From: Anaerolinea thermophila UNI-1
GTDB lineage: Bacteria; Chloroflexota; Anaerolineae; Anaerolineales; Anaerolineaceae
Direction of reading: 5' to 3'
Assembly: GCF_000199675.1 (NCBI RefSeq)
Contig: NC_014960.1
Location: 2,790,001-2,854,000, forward strand
DNA: 64,000 nucleotides
The first letter of the stretch is position 1, and every line of letters starts with the position of its first letter. The notes under the pieces are model-generated. The model saw nothing but the letters and a program-made list of their open reading frames with translations, searched no databases and was not told the DNA's origin. Positions 7,744 to 16,336 of this stretch are shown piece after piece. A program made the position numbers and the translations under genes.

Positions 7744-9300
7744 TTATTCCCATTCAATGGTTGCAGGCGGTTTGCTGGTGAGGTCGTACACCACCCGGTT
7801 AACGCCGGGTACTTCGTTAACGATGCGGCTGGCAATTTTCGAGAGCAACTCATGCGGAATGCGTGCCCAGTCGGCGGTCATGAAATCCTCGGTGGTCACC
7901 GCGCGCAGGGCAACCACTTCCTGATAGGTGCGCGAGTCACCCATCACCCCTACCGAGCGCACCGGCAAAAGGACGGCAAAAGCCTGAGCAATCCTCCCGG
8001 GTTCGTCCATCAGGCGCTGATTGAGCAATCCCGCGGCGGTCAATTCCCCGGTGAAGATGGCATCCGCCTCGCGGAGACGTTCCAGGCGCTCCCAGGTAAT
8101 CTCCCCCAGACAGCGGACTGCCAGCCCCGGACCCGGGAAGGGCTGACGCCAGACCAGTTCGGGGGGCAAGCCCAGGGCTTCGCCCACCAGACGCACTTCG
8201 TCCTTGAACAAATAGCGCAACGGCTCCACCAGTTGGAAGGTCATGTCTTCGGGTAAGCCGCCCACATTGTGATGGCTCTTAATCTTATGGGCTTTCTGGC
8301 GGTCCGGCGCGCTGGATTCGACCACATCGGGATAAATCGTCCCCTGCACCAGGAAAGGCGGGTTTCCCAACCGCCGAGCCTGCCCCTCGAAAATCCGGAT
8401 AAAGGTCTCGCCGATGATTTTACGCTTGCCTTCGGGGTCGGTGACCCCCTCAAGGCGGTCCAGAAATTCCTCCACCGCGTTGACGGTAATGAGCCTCACC
8501 CCCAGATTCTTGCGAAAGGCTGTTTCTACCTGCTCCCTTTCCCCTTTGCGGAGCATCCCGGTATCCACGAACACAGCAGTCAACTGATCCCCTACCGCAC
8601 GGTGCACCAGCGCCGTGGCAACGCTGGAGTCTACCCCACCACTGACCGCCGAGAGCACCGGCGCATTCCCCACCTGTTCGCGCACGCGGCGCACTCCCTC
8701 GGCAATGATGGACTCGGGCGTCCATTCCTGCTTCGCCCCGCAAATTTCCACCACAAAACGGCGCAGAATTTCTCTGCCAATGGGGGTATGATGTACTTCA
8801 GGATGGAACTGCACCCCAAACCAGCGGCGCTCCAGATGCGCCATGGCAGCATAAGGGCTTCCCGCACTGCTGGCAAGGGCAATAAAACCTGTCGGTAATT
8901 GTTCAATGCGGTCGCCATGGGACATCCACACCGAATGCTCTCCAACAGGGATGAGCGGATTCTCCCGCAGGGTTTGCAGGGTAGCGTGTCCATATTCGCG
9001 GGTGAGGGCTTGCGCCACCACTCCGCCCAGCGCATGGGTGAGCAACTGCATGCCGTAACAAATCCCCAAAATGGGAAGGTTGGTTTCCAGCAGGCCCATC
9101 GGAAGCGTAGGGGCACCGGGTTCATACACCGAGCGGGGACCTCCGGAAAGAATCACTCCTTTGGGCCGCACGGCAAGAATCCTTTCCAGTGGCACATCCC
9201 ACGGCAGGTACTCGCTGTACACCTGCAATTCGCGCACCCGGCGGGCAATCAACTGGGTGTACTGCGAGCCGTAATCCAGCACAACAATTGTATCCACCAC
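7744..9300 (-). CDS. guaA: GMP synthase (glutamine-hydrolysing)
   Basis: Converts XMP to GMP using glutamine and ATP, the last step of GMP synthesis. The N-terminal class I amidotransferase has its nucleophile Cys in GICYGMQLL and the His-Glu pair in VQFHPEVHH. The ATP-pyrophosphatase P-loop is SGGVDSS, and the dimerisation domain closes with the family ending PPATIEWE. At 518 aa it is full length. It lies 10 nt downstream of xpt, so both are surely one transcript dedicated to making GMP from xanthine and XMP. Confidence 0.97.
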   Translation of the reverse strand: MVDTIVVLDYGSQYTQLIARRVRELQVYSEYLPWDVPLERILAVRPKGVILSGGPRSVYEPGAPTLPMGLLETNLPILGICYGMQLLTHALGGVVAQALTREYGHATLQTLRENPLIPVGEHSVWMSHGDRIEQLPTGFIALASSAGSPYAAMAHLERRWFGVQFHPEVHHTPIGREILRRFVVEICGAKQEWTPESIIAEGVRRVREQVGNAPVLSAVSGGVDSSVATALVHRAVGDQLTAVFVDTGMLRKGEREQVETAFRKNLGVRLITVNAVEEFLDRLEGVTDPEGKRKIIGETFIRIFEGQARRLGNPPFLVQGTIYPDVVESSAPDRQKAHKIKSHHNVGGLPEDMTFQLVEPLRYLFKDEVRLVGEALGLPPELVWRQPFPGPGLAVRCLGEITWERLERLREADAIFTGELTAAGLLNQRLMDEPGRIAQAFAVLLPVRSVGVMGDSRTYQEVVALRAVTTEDFMTADWARIPHELLSKIASRIVNEVPGVNRVVYDLTSKPPATIEWE

Positions 9301-9310
9301 AGAAAACCTC

Positions 9311-9889
9311 TCACAAGTCGTTCACAAAATAAATGCCCGTCTCGTCCATGCGCTCAATGACCGCCAGCGAGTGAATGGGGACGTTGAGGTGTGCCAGTGC
9401 CGCCCGACCGCCCTCGAAAATCTTCTCGACGAGCGTGCCAATGCCCACCACCTGAGACCCTGCCGCCTGCGCCAGCCGTACCAGCCCCAGAATGGTTGCT
9501 CCGGATGCCAGAAAGTCGTCAATAATCAGCACCCGTTCACCAGCAGAGAGATACTCCGGCGAAACGATTAATTCGGTCATCACCCCTTTGGTGTGGGAAG
9601 GTGCAACCGTCAGATACACCGTATCGGGCATGGTGATGGGCTTGCTCTTACGGGCGTACACCACCGGTAGATTCATATGACGACCGGTCATCAGCGCCGG
9701 CGCAATCCCGGAAATTTCTGCGGTGAGGATGCGCGTGGCACCCACATCGGCAAAACGGCGGGCAAATTCCGCGCCGCAGGCATCCATCAGTTCTGGATCA
9801 ACCTGATGGTTGATGAAATTATCCACCTTAAGGATGCCTCTTCCCAGATACTTGCCATCTTTGAGAATTCGCTGTTTGAGTGCTTCCAT
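9311..9889 (-). CDS. xpt: Xanthine phosphoribosyltransferase
   Basis: Salvages xanthine with PRPP to XMP, which the next gene, guaA, turns into GMP. At 192 aa it has the family's usual length. The PRPP-binding loop is VLIIDDFLASGAT, and the N-terminus MEALKQRILKDGKYLGRGIL is typical of Xpt. A good ribosome site (GAGGAAGGAAAA) precedes the ATG. On the minus strand a small hairpin (CCGGTC/GACCGG, 9918-9935) lies about 30 nt upstream, followed by a short T-rich run; it could be an attenuator, but I see no purine-riboswitch core. Confidence 0.95.
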   Translation of the reverse strand: MEALKQRILKDGKYLGRGILKVDNFINHQVDPELMDACGAEFARRFADVGATRILTAEISGIAPALMTGRHMNLPVVYARKSKPITMPDTVYLTVAPSHTKGVMTELIVSPEYLSAGERVLIIDDFLASGATILGLVRLAQAAGSQVVGIGTLVEKIFEGGRAALAHLNVPIHSLAVIERMDETGIYFVNDL

Positions 9890-10007
9890 TTTTCCTTCCT
9901 CGCTTTAAAAGAATTGTCCGGTCAAGAGAGACCGGTATAGACAACTTTTACTTTGATTTTACATCCAGAGCAAGGGTTTATGCAATCCAGAGGCAAGGAT
10001 AAATTTC

Positions 10008-10769
10008 ATGAGACAACACCTTGCTTTGCTTCTCAATCTATGGTTTACTGAATACATGCTGGATTTGAAAGCAAACCTGCCGGGCAAAGGTATACTGGCA
10101 CTGGTGGGCGCAGGCGAATATCTGCCTGAGATGGAAGTGGTGGATACTTACCTTCTCCACCTGCTTACCGAACCCGTGCGTGTAGTGTGTTTGCCCACTG
10201 CGGCGGGGAGCGAAGGGCAAAAGCGCGTGCAATACTGGATGGACAAGGGTGTTGAACATTTTCAGCGTATGGGCGTGAAACAGGTTCAAGCCCTGCCCCT
10301 GACCCATCGAAATCATGCTTTCCACGCGCCGTTTGTAGAGCAACTTCAGCAGGCGAATTTTGTTTATCTCTCAGGGGGAAAACCGGCATATCTGTATCAA
10401 ACACTGGTCAACACCCCGGCATGGGATGCCATTCAGGGGGTATTGCAAAAAGGTGGTGTGGTGGCAGGTTGCAGCGCCGGGGCGATGATTTTTGGCGAGC
10501 GGGTGCTGGCATCTCCCGCGGGTACAGGCACCTTTCAGGGCTTTGGCTTTGTGCAAAATGCCTGCATCATTCCCCATTACGATGAGATCCCCCGCCTGAT
10601 GCTGGAAAGCGCCGCTGCGCTCCTTCACCGGTGGTTATTTGTGGGCATCGAGGGCTTTACAGCATTGATTTTCACCCCGCAGGGCAGATGCGTGCGCGGC
10701 AAAGGCAAAGTGGAACTGCGCTTTGCCGGAGAGCGACTGCCCCGCTTTGAGCAAGATGGGTTCTGGTAA
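10008..10769 (+). CDS. Peptidase S51 / cyanophycinase-like class I amidotransferase-fold protein
   Basis: 253 aa. The nucleophile elbow GCSAGAM carries the serine typical of S51 peptidases (dipeptidase E, cyanophycinase). It is preceded by LSGGKPAYLYQTL, the loop that shapes the active site in this family. The N-terminus GILALVGAGEYLPEM is the first strand. The ATG at 10008 has AAGGA 8 nt upstream; an ATG at 10056 is nearer to the usual N-terminus and is the alternative. No signal peptide beyond a weak hydrophobic start. Substrate unknown. Ends two bases before the convergent polX stop. Confidence 0.75.
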   Translation: MRQHLALLLNLWFTEYMLDLKANLPGKGILALVGAGEYLPEMEVVDTYLLHLLTEPVRVVCLPTAAGSEGQKRVQYWMDKGVEHFQRMGVKQVQALPLTHRNHAFHAPFVEQLQQANFVYLSGGKPAYLYQTLVNTPAWDAIQGVLQKGGVVAGCSAGAMIFGERVLASPAGTGTFQGFGFVQNACIIPHYDEIPRLMLESAAALLHRWLFVGIEGFTALIFTPQGRCVRGKGKVELRFAGERLPRFEQDGFW

Positions 10770-10771
10770 CC

Positions 10772-12517
10772 CTATGCTGAACCGCGCCGCTTCAGCCATT
10801 CCAGCAGGGCTTCGCGCGTCCAGGTGTTGACCACCTGTGGCGCAGTCAGCCAGGCGCGCCGGGCTACTGACACGCCAAAGACCATTTCATCCATGCCCAC
10901 CGGTGCATGCGCATCGGTATTGATGACGATGGGAATGCCCAGTGAGGCGGCATGGCGCACATGCACATCATCCGCATCCAAACGGTAGGGACTGGCGTTA
11001 ATCTCCAGCGCAACCCCGGACGTCTGCAGAGCAGGGTAAATTTGCCCCCAATCCAGGTCAGCGCCGGCGCGGTCGGGCAACAGCCTGCCGGTGGGATGCG
11101 CCAGAATATCCACATGGGGATTGCGCAGGGCGTTCAACACGCGCGCAGTGATTTGCTCGCGGGGCTGGCGCAAACTGGCATGCAGGGACGCAATGACGAT
11201 ATCCAACTGCTCCAGCACCTCATCGGGATAGTCCAGCGTGCCATCGGCGCGGATATCCACCTCTGCCCCATGCAAAATCAAAATTTGCTCACCAAATTTA
11301 TGGCGTACCGCCTCTACCTCTTCCCGCTGACGCAAAACATCCTCCGGCTTCATTCCCCGCACAATGCCCATGTAACTGGAATGGTCGGTGATGGCAATAG
11401 CATGGTAGCCGCGGGCAAGCGCGGCACGCACCATTTCCTCAATGCTCACCGCCCCATCCGACCAGGTGGAGTGGGTATGCAGTTCCATGCGGATATCCTG
11501 CAATTCAATCAGGCGCGGTAAACGCCCTTCGCGCGCGGCATCCACCTCGCCGCGGTCCTCGCGCAGTTCCGGCGGAATCCATGCCAGCCCCAGCATGGCG
11601 TAACCCTCTTCTTCACTGGCGATGCGGCGCAGGTTGCCTTCTTCATCGGTCAAGCCGCGTTCAGATAGAGACAACCCCTGACGCTGTGCCAGTTCGCGCA
11701 TGCGCACATTGTGATCTTTCGAGCCGGTGGCATACATCCAGAGCGCGCCAAACGACTCCGGCGGTTGCGTCCAAACCTGAATACGTGCACCATCCAGCAG
11801 TTCCACACTGGATTTATTCTCCCCCTGCCCCAGCACGCGCTTAACCTCAGGATGATGGACAAAGGCTTCCATCAGAGGAACAGAGTCACGGGTTGCTATT
11901 ACCAGGTCCAAATCGCCCACGGTATCTTTCCAACGGCGCAAACTTCCCGCCGGTTCGGCGCGTTCTACACCGGGCTGCGCCCTCAGCCACTCCAGCCAGC
12001 GGTGTGCCAGCGACCAGGCACGCACCAGCGTCATGCGCTGACTGCGCTCCGCCAGCGCGGCAATGCCATCCAGAATGGCTTTCTCCGATTTCTCGCCCAT
12101 GCCGGGCAGGGAACGCAGGCGTCCTTCGCGGGCGGCTTTTTCCAGTTCCACCAGCGTGGTGATGTGCAGGGTTTTCCAGAACAGCGCCGCTTTGCGCGGT
12201 CCAACGCCCGGAATACGCAGAAGGTCCAGCAAGGTTGGGGGAACTTCCTGCTCCAAACGTTCCAGAAAACCCAGTTTACCGGTGGTAAGCAATTCCTCAA
12301 TTTTCTCAGCAATGGCTTTGCCAATGCCGGGCACCTGCGTCAGTTCACCGCGTTGTGCCAGCACGCTGGCATCTTCGCCGAGGGCACGTAAACTCTCGGC
12401 GGCGCGCTCGTAAGCGCGGATTTTGAACACCATTTCATCCTGAATTTTCATCAGGTTGGCGATGCGTTCGAATACATCCGCCAGTTCTGTATTGGTCCAA
12501 TGCTTTTTCACTTCCAT
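10772..12517 (-). CDS. polX: DNA polymerase X family protein with PHP domain; third catalytic Asp replaced
   Basis: 581 aa. Order: an 8-kDa-type helical domain with helix-hairpin-helix motifs (VPGIGKAIAEKI, IPGVGPRKA, LPGMGEKSEKA), the nucleotidyltransferase palm (about 155-320), and a C-terminal PHP phosphoesterase (from about 344). The palm has D202 and D204 in VGDLDLV. Where bacterial PolX has VDLRVVPPESFG, this protein has IQVWTQPPESFG, so Q247 sits at the third metal-binding Asp. The PHP metal ligands look complete: HTH 347-349, ITDHS, HGAEVDI, ASLHAS, AHPTGR and NTDAHA. PolX enzymes act in base-excision gap filling, with PHP 3'-5' exonuclease activity. This one may keep only the nuclease. 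Confidence 0.9.
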   Translation of the reverse strand: MEVKKHWTNTELADVFERIANLMKIQDEMVFKIRAYERAAESLRALGEDASVLAQRGELTQVPGIGKAIAEKIEELLTTGKLGFLERLEQEVPPTLLDLLRIPGVGPRKAALFWKTLHITTLVELEKAAREGRLRSLPGMGEKSEKAILDGIAALAERSQRMTLVRAWSLAHRWLEWLRAQPGVERAEPAGSLRRWKDTVGDLDLVIATRDSVPLMEAFVHHPEVKRVLGQGENKSSVELLDGARIQVWTQPPESFGALWMYATGSKDHNVRMRELAQRQGLSLSERGLTDEEGNLRRIASEEEGYAMLGLAWIPPELREDRGEVDAAREGRLPRLIELQDIRMELHTHSTWSDGAVSIEEMVRAALARGYHAIAITDHSSYMGIVRGMKPEDVLRQREEVEAVRHKFGEQILILHGAEVDIRADGTLDYPDEVLEQLDIVIASLHASLRQPREQITARVLNALRNPHVDILAHPTGRLLPDRAGADLDWGQIYPALQTSGVALEINASPYRLDADDVHVRHAASLGIPIVINTDAHAPVGMDEMVFGVSVARRAWLTAPQVVNTWTREALLEWLKRRGSA

Positions 12518-12659
12518 GCTTAAAGCGTATCATATTCTGATAGAAAAAGAGGGCGGAATTTTCAGAAAATTGATATAGACATCATCCCTTCTGAGGATAT
12601 CCACTCACCCAGTCTTTGACGTATACTATAAACACAACCAGAATTTAAGGAGGGTTGCC

Positions 12660-13517
12660 ATGATTGAAAAACTTCCCTTTGGACGCACCGGGCACCTCAG
12701 CACCCGCACCCTGTTTGGTGCGGCGGCATTTTACAATGTGACCCAGGAAGAAGCCGACCGTACGATGGAAATTCTGATGCAGTACGGCGTCAACCACATT
12801 GACACGGCGGCATCTTATGGTGATTCAGAAATCCGTTTGGGCCCCTGGATTGAGAAATACCGCCATCAGTTTTTCCTTGCCACCAAAACCGGCGAACGCA
12901 CCCGCGAAAAAGCCCGCGAAGAAATCCACCGCTCACTGGAACGCCTGCGCACCGACCATGTGGACCTGATTCAATTGCATGCCGTCATTGAAGACGAGGA
13001 ACTGGAGCAAGCCCTGGGCACCGGCGGTGCGCTGGAAGCCGCGCTGGAAGCCCGCGAACAAGGATTGGTGAAGTTTATCGGTATTACCAGCCATAGTTTA
13101 CATGCACCGATCATCCACCTGCGGGCGCTGGAGCACTTCGATTTCGACTCGGTGTTGCTTCCCTGTAACTTCATGCTCTTGCAAAACCCCCAATACGCAG
13201 AACCTTTCCACAAACTGCTTGATCTGTGCCGCCAGAAGAACGTCGCCGTGCAGTGCATTAAGACCCTGCAACGCCGTCCTTACGGGGATGGCCCACACAC
13301 CCATGCCACCTGGTATCAACCCTTTGACGAGCCGGAAGCCGTGCAAATGGCTGTCCACTGGGCTTTAGGTATTCCGGGAGTTTTCATCAACACCGTGGGA
13401 GATATTCATGTTTTGCCGTTAATGCTGGAAGCCGCGGCAAATCCTCAACCTGCCCCATCTGACGATGCCATGCGAGCATTGATGGCTCGCTACGAAGCCG
13501 CCCCTCTGTGGGCGTGA
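12660..13517 (+). CDS. Aldo/keto reductase
   Basis: NADPH-dependent reductase with a TIM-barrel fold, 285 aa. The catalytic set is visible: Asp in HIDTAASYG with the Tyr six residues on, Lys in ATKTGER and His in IQLHAV. A strong ribosome site (AAGGAGGGTTGCC) precedes the ATG. It is divergent from polX and followed 51 nt later by the CBS gene, so the two may share a transcript. It belongs to the bacterial AKR group that often carries a C-terminal iron-sulfur domain, but that part is absent here. Substrate unknown. Confidence 0.85.
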   Translation: MIEKLPFGRTGHLSTRTLFGAAAFYNVTQEEADRTMEILMQYGVNHIDTAASYGDSEIRLGPWIEKYRHQFFLATKTGERTREKAREEIHRSLERLRTDHVDLIQLHAVIEDEELEQALGTGGALEAALEAREQGLVKFIGITSHSLHAPIIHLRALEHFDFDSVLLPCNFMLLQNPQYAEPFHKLLDLCRQKNVAVQCIKTLQRRPYGDGPHTHATWYQPFDEPEAVQMAVHWALGIPGVFINTVGDIHVLPLMLEAAANPQPAPSDDAMRALMARYEAAPLWA

Positions 13518-13568
13518 GTCCGTGCACCCGCCCGACAATTCCATGCAAGGGAAGAAAGGGAAACCAAC

Positions 13569-13991
13569 ATGATACAAACCGTTCGACACATTCTTGAAGT
13601 AAAAGGCAGCGATGTATGGTCCATCGGACCCGATGCCACCGTGTTTGATGCCTTGCGCATGATGGCAGATAAAGATGTAGGTGCCCTGGTAGTCATGGAA
13701 AACGACAAAGTGGTGGGAATCATCTCCGAGCGCGACTACGCCCGAAAAATCATCCTGCATGGGAAGTCTTCCAAAGAGACCCTGGTGCGGGAAATCATGA
13801 GCACTAACCTGTACACGGTGCACCCCGACCAGACGGTGGAAGAAGCCATGGAGATCATGACCAACAAGCGCGTGCGCCATCTTCCCGTCATGGAAGGTGA
13901 AACGCTGCTGGGGATGATTTCGATTGGCGATGTGGTGAAGAACATCATCTACCGTCAGCGCGAAATCATCAAGAGCATGTCTCAAAAGTAA
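13569..13991 (+). CDS. CBS-pair protein
   Basis: 140 aa made almost entirely of two CBS motifs (about 8-65 and 75-130), which bind adenine nucleotides such as AMP, ATP or SAM. The first repeat ends VVGIISERDYARKII and the second GMISIGDVVKNII, typical of stand-alone CBS regulators. It is cytosolic. A GGGAAGAAAGGGAAA purine stretch precedes the ATG. It ends in a strong intrinsic terminator (14014-14054). Its partner protein is unknown. Confidence 0.88.
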   Translation: MIQTVRHILEVKGSDVWSIGPDATVFDALRMMADKDVGALVVMENDKVVGIISERDYARKIILHGKSSKETLVREIMSTNLYTVHPDQTVEEAMEIMTNKRVRHLPVMEGETLLGMISIGDVVKNIIYRQREIIKSMSQK

Positions 13992-14013
13992 AATCTGTCA
14001 CCGCCTAACCTGT

Positions 14014-14054
14014 GGCAACTTTCGGCTTAAAAAGCCGGAGGTTGCCGCTTTTTT
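14014..14054 (+). terminator. Intrinsic terminator of the CBS gene
   Basis: Outer arms GGCAAC (14014-14019) and GTTGCC (14041-14046) with inner CGGCTT/AAGCCG pairs, then GCTTTTTT. It ends only 18 nt before the pcrA start codon. Confidence 0.9.
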
Positions 14055-14058
14055 ATAG

Positions 14059-14064
14059 TACAAT
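14059..14064 (+). promoter_or_regulatory. -10 box of the PcrA helicase gene (leaderless arrangement)
   Basis: TACAAT, overlapping TATAGT at 14054-14059, ends 7 nt before the GTG start at 14072. It comes straight after the T-run of the previous terminator, leaving no room for a ribosome-binding site. No clear -35. Confidence 0.5.
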
Positions 14065-14071
14065 CGAGCCC

Positions 14072-16285
14072 GTGGACTCACTGGAACATCTCAACCCTCA
14101 ACAACGCGCGGCAGTGACCGCGTCCGCCGGTCCGGTGCTGGTGCTGGCAGGTCCCGGTTCAGGCAAAACGCGGGTGTTGACCTTTCGCATTGGTTACCTG
14201 CTTAGTCAGCTGGGCGTCGCCCCGCATCACATTCTGGCAGTCACTTTTACCAACAAAGCCGCGCGGGAGATGCAATCCCGCGTGGAAAAACTGCTTGGGC
14301 ATTCCCTGCAGGGCATGTGGCTGGGCACTTTCCATGCTATCTGCGCGCGCATTTTGCGCCGCGAACAGCAATACCTGCCGCTGGACGCCAACTTTGTCAT
14401 CTTTGACGAAGACGACCAGCAAGCCCTGATCAAACGCGCCCTGCGCGACCTGAATCTGGACGAGAAACTGTACCGCCCCACCAGCGTCCACGCTGCCATT
14501 TCCAACGCCAAGAACAACCTGATTCTGCCCGAAGATTACCCCACCGCCACGTACCGCGATGAGGTGGTAGCGCGGGTGTACAAACGCTATCAGGAACTAC
14601 TCGTTTCCAGCAATGCAGTGGACTTTGACGATTTATTGCTATACGCATGGAAACTTTTAAACGAATTTTCTACCGTGCGAGAGCAGTATGCCCGCCGGTT
14701 TGAACATATTCTGGTGGACGAGTTTCAGGATACCAATCTGGCACAGTATGAACTGGTAAAACTGCTAGCCTCTTACCACCGCAACCTGTTCGTGGTGGGC
14801 GATGAAGATCAATCCATCTACCGCTGGCGCGGCGCCGACTACCGCAACGTCCTGCGCTTCGAAGAAGACTTTCCCGACCGCCAGAAGATTCTGCTGGAGC
14901 AGAATTACCGCTCTACCCAGCGTGTGCTGGACGCCGCCCAAGCCGTCATCAACCGCAACCGCAACCGCACCCCCAAACGCCTCAAATCCACCCCCGAACA
15001 CGGGGAAGGGGAAAAACTGGTGCTGTACGAAGCCGTGGATGACTACGGTGAAGCCGCTTTCGTGGTGGATACCATCCAGCAGTTGGTGGCAGGCGGCAAA
15101 GCCCGCCCGGGGGATTTTGCCATCATGTACCGCACCAATGCGCAATCGCGCCTGCTGGAAGAAGCTTTCCTGCGGGCAGGCGTGCCCTACCGTCTGGTGG
15201 GTGCCATGCGCTTCTACGGGCGGCGCGAAGTCAAGGACATGATTGCCTACCTGCGTCTGGTGCAGAATCCCGCCGATGAAGCCAGCCTCGGGCGGGTCAT
15301 CAACGTGCCGCCGCGCGGCATCGGCGATAAATCTCAACTTGCCCTGCAAATGGAAGCCCAGCGCACCGGACGCAGTGCCGGGTTGATTCTGATGGAACTG
15401 GGACGAGAGGGCAAAGACTCCCCACACTGGCAGGCGCTGGGACGCAACGCCAGCCTGCTGGCAGATTTTGGCTCGCTGCTGGGAGAATGGCACCGCCTTA
15501 AGGATGAAATCTCCCTGCCGTCACTCTTCCAGCGCATTCTGAACGACCTGGCATACCGCGAATACATTGACGACAACACCGAAGAGGGGCAAAGCCGCTG
15601 GGAAAACGTGCAGGAACTCCTGCGCATTGCCTATGAGTACGAAGAAAAAGGCTTGACGGCTTTTCTGGAAAACCTGGCACTGGTTTCCGATCAGGACACC
15701 CTGCCCGAAAACGTCGAAGCCCCCACCCTGCTGACCCTGCACGCCGCCAAAGGGCTGGAATTTCCCATCGTATTCATCACCGGACTGGATGACGGCTTGA
15801 TTCCTCATAACCGCTCGCTGGACGACCCCGAAGCCATGGCAGAGGAACGGCGTCTCTTCTACGTGGGTTTGACGCGGGCAAAGAAACGGGTATATCTGGT
15901 GCGCGCCGCTCAGCGCAGTACTTACGGTTCTTTTCAGGACTCCATCCCTTCGCGTTTCCTGAAAGACATCCCCGCCGACCTGATTCAACAGGACGGGCGC
16001 GGGCGGCGCATGGGCAGATCCTGGCAATCCGAGTCCCGGCGCAGTTGGGATGACAACTACGCCGGAACATGGGGAAGCCGACCGGAACGGGCGAAACCCT
16101 CTCACGCGCCCATCTTACAGCCGCGCTTCAAGCCGGGCATGCGCGTCAAACATCCATCTTGGGGAGAAGGGCTGGTCGTGGACAGCCGTATTCAGGATGA
16201 GGATGAGACGGTAGATATCTTCTTTGACAGCGTGGGGTTTAAGAGGGTCATTGCGTCCATCGCTAACCTGGAAATTCTTTCCTGA
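14072..16285 (+). CDS. pcrA: ATP-dependent DNA helicase PcrA/UvrD
   Basis: A superfamily 1A 3'-5' helicase used in nucleotide excision repair and fork maintenance, 737 aa from the GTG at 14072. Motifs in order: LNPQQRAAV (Q motif), GPGSGKT (Walker A), DEFQDTN (II), VGDEDQSIYRWRGA (III), TLHAAKGLEFPIVFI (V) and LFYVGLTRAKKRVYL (VI). The C-terminus ends in a small Tudor-like domain (PGMRVKHPSWGEGLVVD), which in PcrA contacts RNA polymerase. The longer frame starting at 14012 begins inside the preceding terminator, so the GTG at 14072 is chosen, giving the usual VDSLEHLNPQQ start. Confidence 0.93.
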   Translation: MDSLEHLNPQQRAAVTASAGPVLVLAGPGSGKTRVLTFRIGYLLSQLGVAPHHILAVTFTNKAAREMQSRVEKLLGHSLQGMWLGTFHAICARILRREQQYLPLDANFVIFDEDDQQALIKRALRDLNLDEKLYRPTSVHAAISNAKNNLILPEDYPTATYRDEVVARVYKRYQELLVSSNAVDFDDLLLYAWKLLNEFSTVREQYARRFEHILVDEFQDTNLAQYELVKLLASYHRNLFVVGDEDQSIYRWRGADYRNVLRFEEDFPDRQKILLEQNYRSTQRVLDAAQAVINRNRNRTPKRLKSTPEHGEGEKLVLYEAVDDYGEAAFVVDTIQQLVAGGKARPGDFAIMYRTNAQSRLLEEAFLRAGVPYRLVGAMRFYGRREVKDMIAYLRLVQNPADEASLGRVINVPPRGIGDKSQLALQMEAQRTGRSAGLILMELGREGKDSPHWQALGRNASLLADFGSLLGEWHRLKDEISLPSLFQRILNDLAYREYIDDNTEEGQSRWENVQELLRIAYEYEEKGLTAFLENLALVSDQDTLPENVEAPTLLTLHAAKGLEFPIVFITGLDDGLIPHNRSLDDPEAMAEERRLFYVGLTRAKKRVYLVRAAQRSTYGSFQDSIPSRFLKDIPADLIQQDGRGRRMGRSWQSESRRSWDDNYAGTWGSRPERAKPSHAPILQPRFKPGMRVKHPSWGEGLVVDSRIQDEDETVDIFFDSVGFKRVIASIANLEILS

Positions 16286-16316
16286 GCAACCTTCCCTCCC
16301 TTCCACAGGGAGAATG

Positions 16317-16322
16317 TATAAT
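16317..16322 (+). promoter_or_regulatory. -10 box of the kinase-hexosaminidase operon
   Basis: TATAAT, 14 nt before the ATG at 16337; it predicts a leader of about 7 nt without a ribosome-binding site. No good -35. Confidence 0.4.
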
Positions 16323-16336
16323 AAAAAAAGTCCCCC

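Noticed and set aside
9890..10007. Possible purine riboswitch before xpt.
   Set aside because: The conserved purine-aptamer core and its paired stems are absent; only a 6-bp hairpin is seen.
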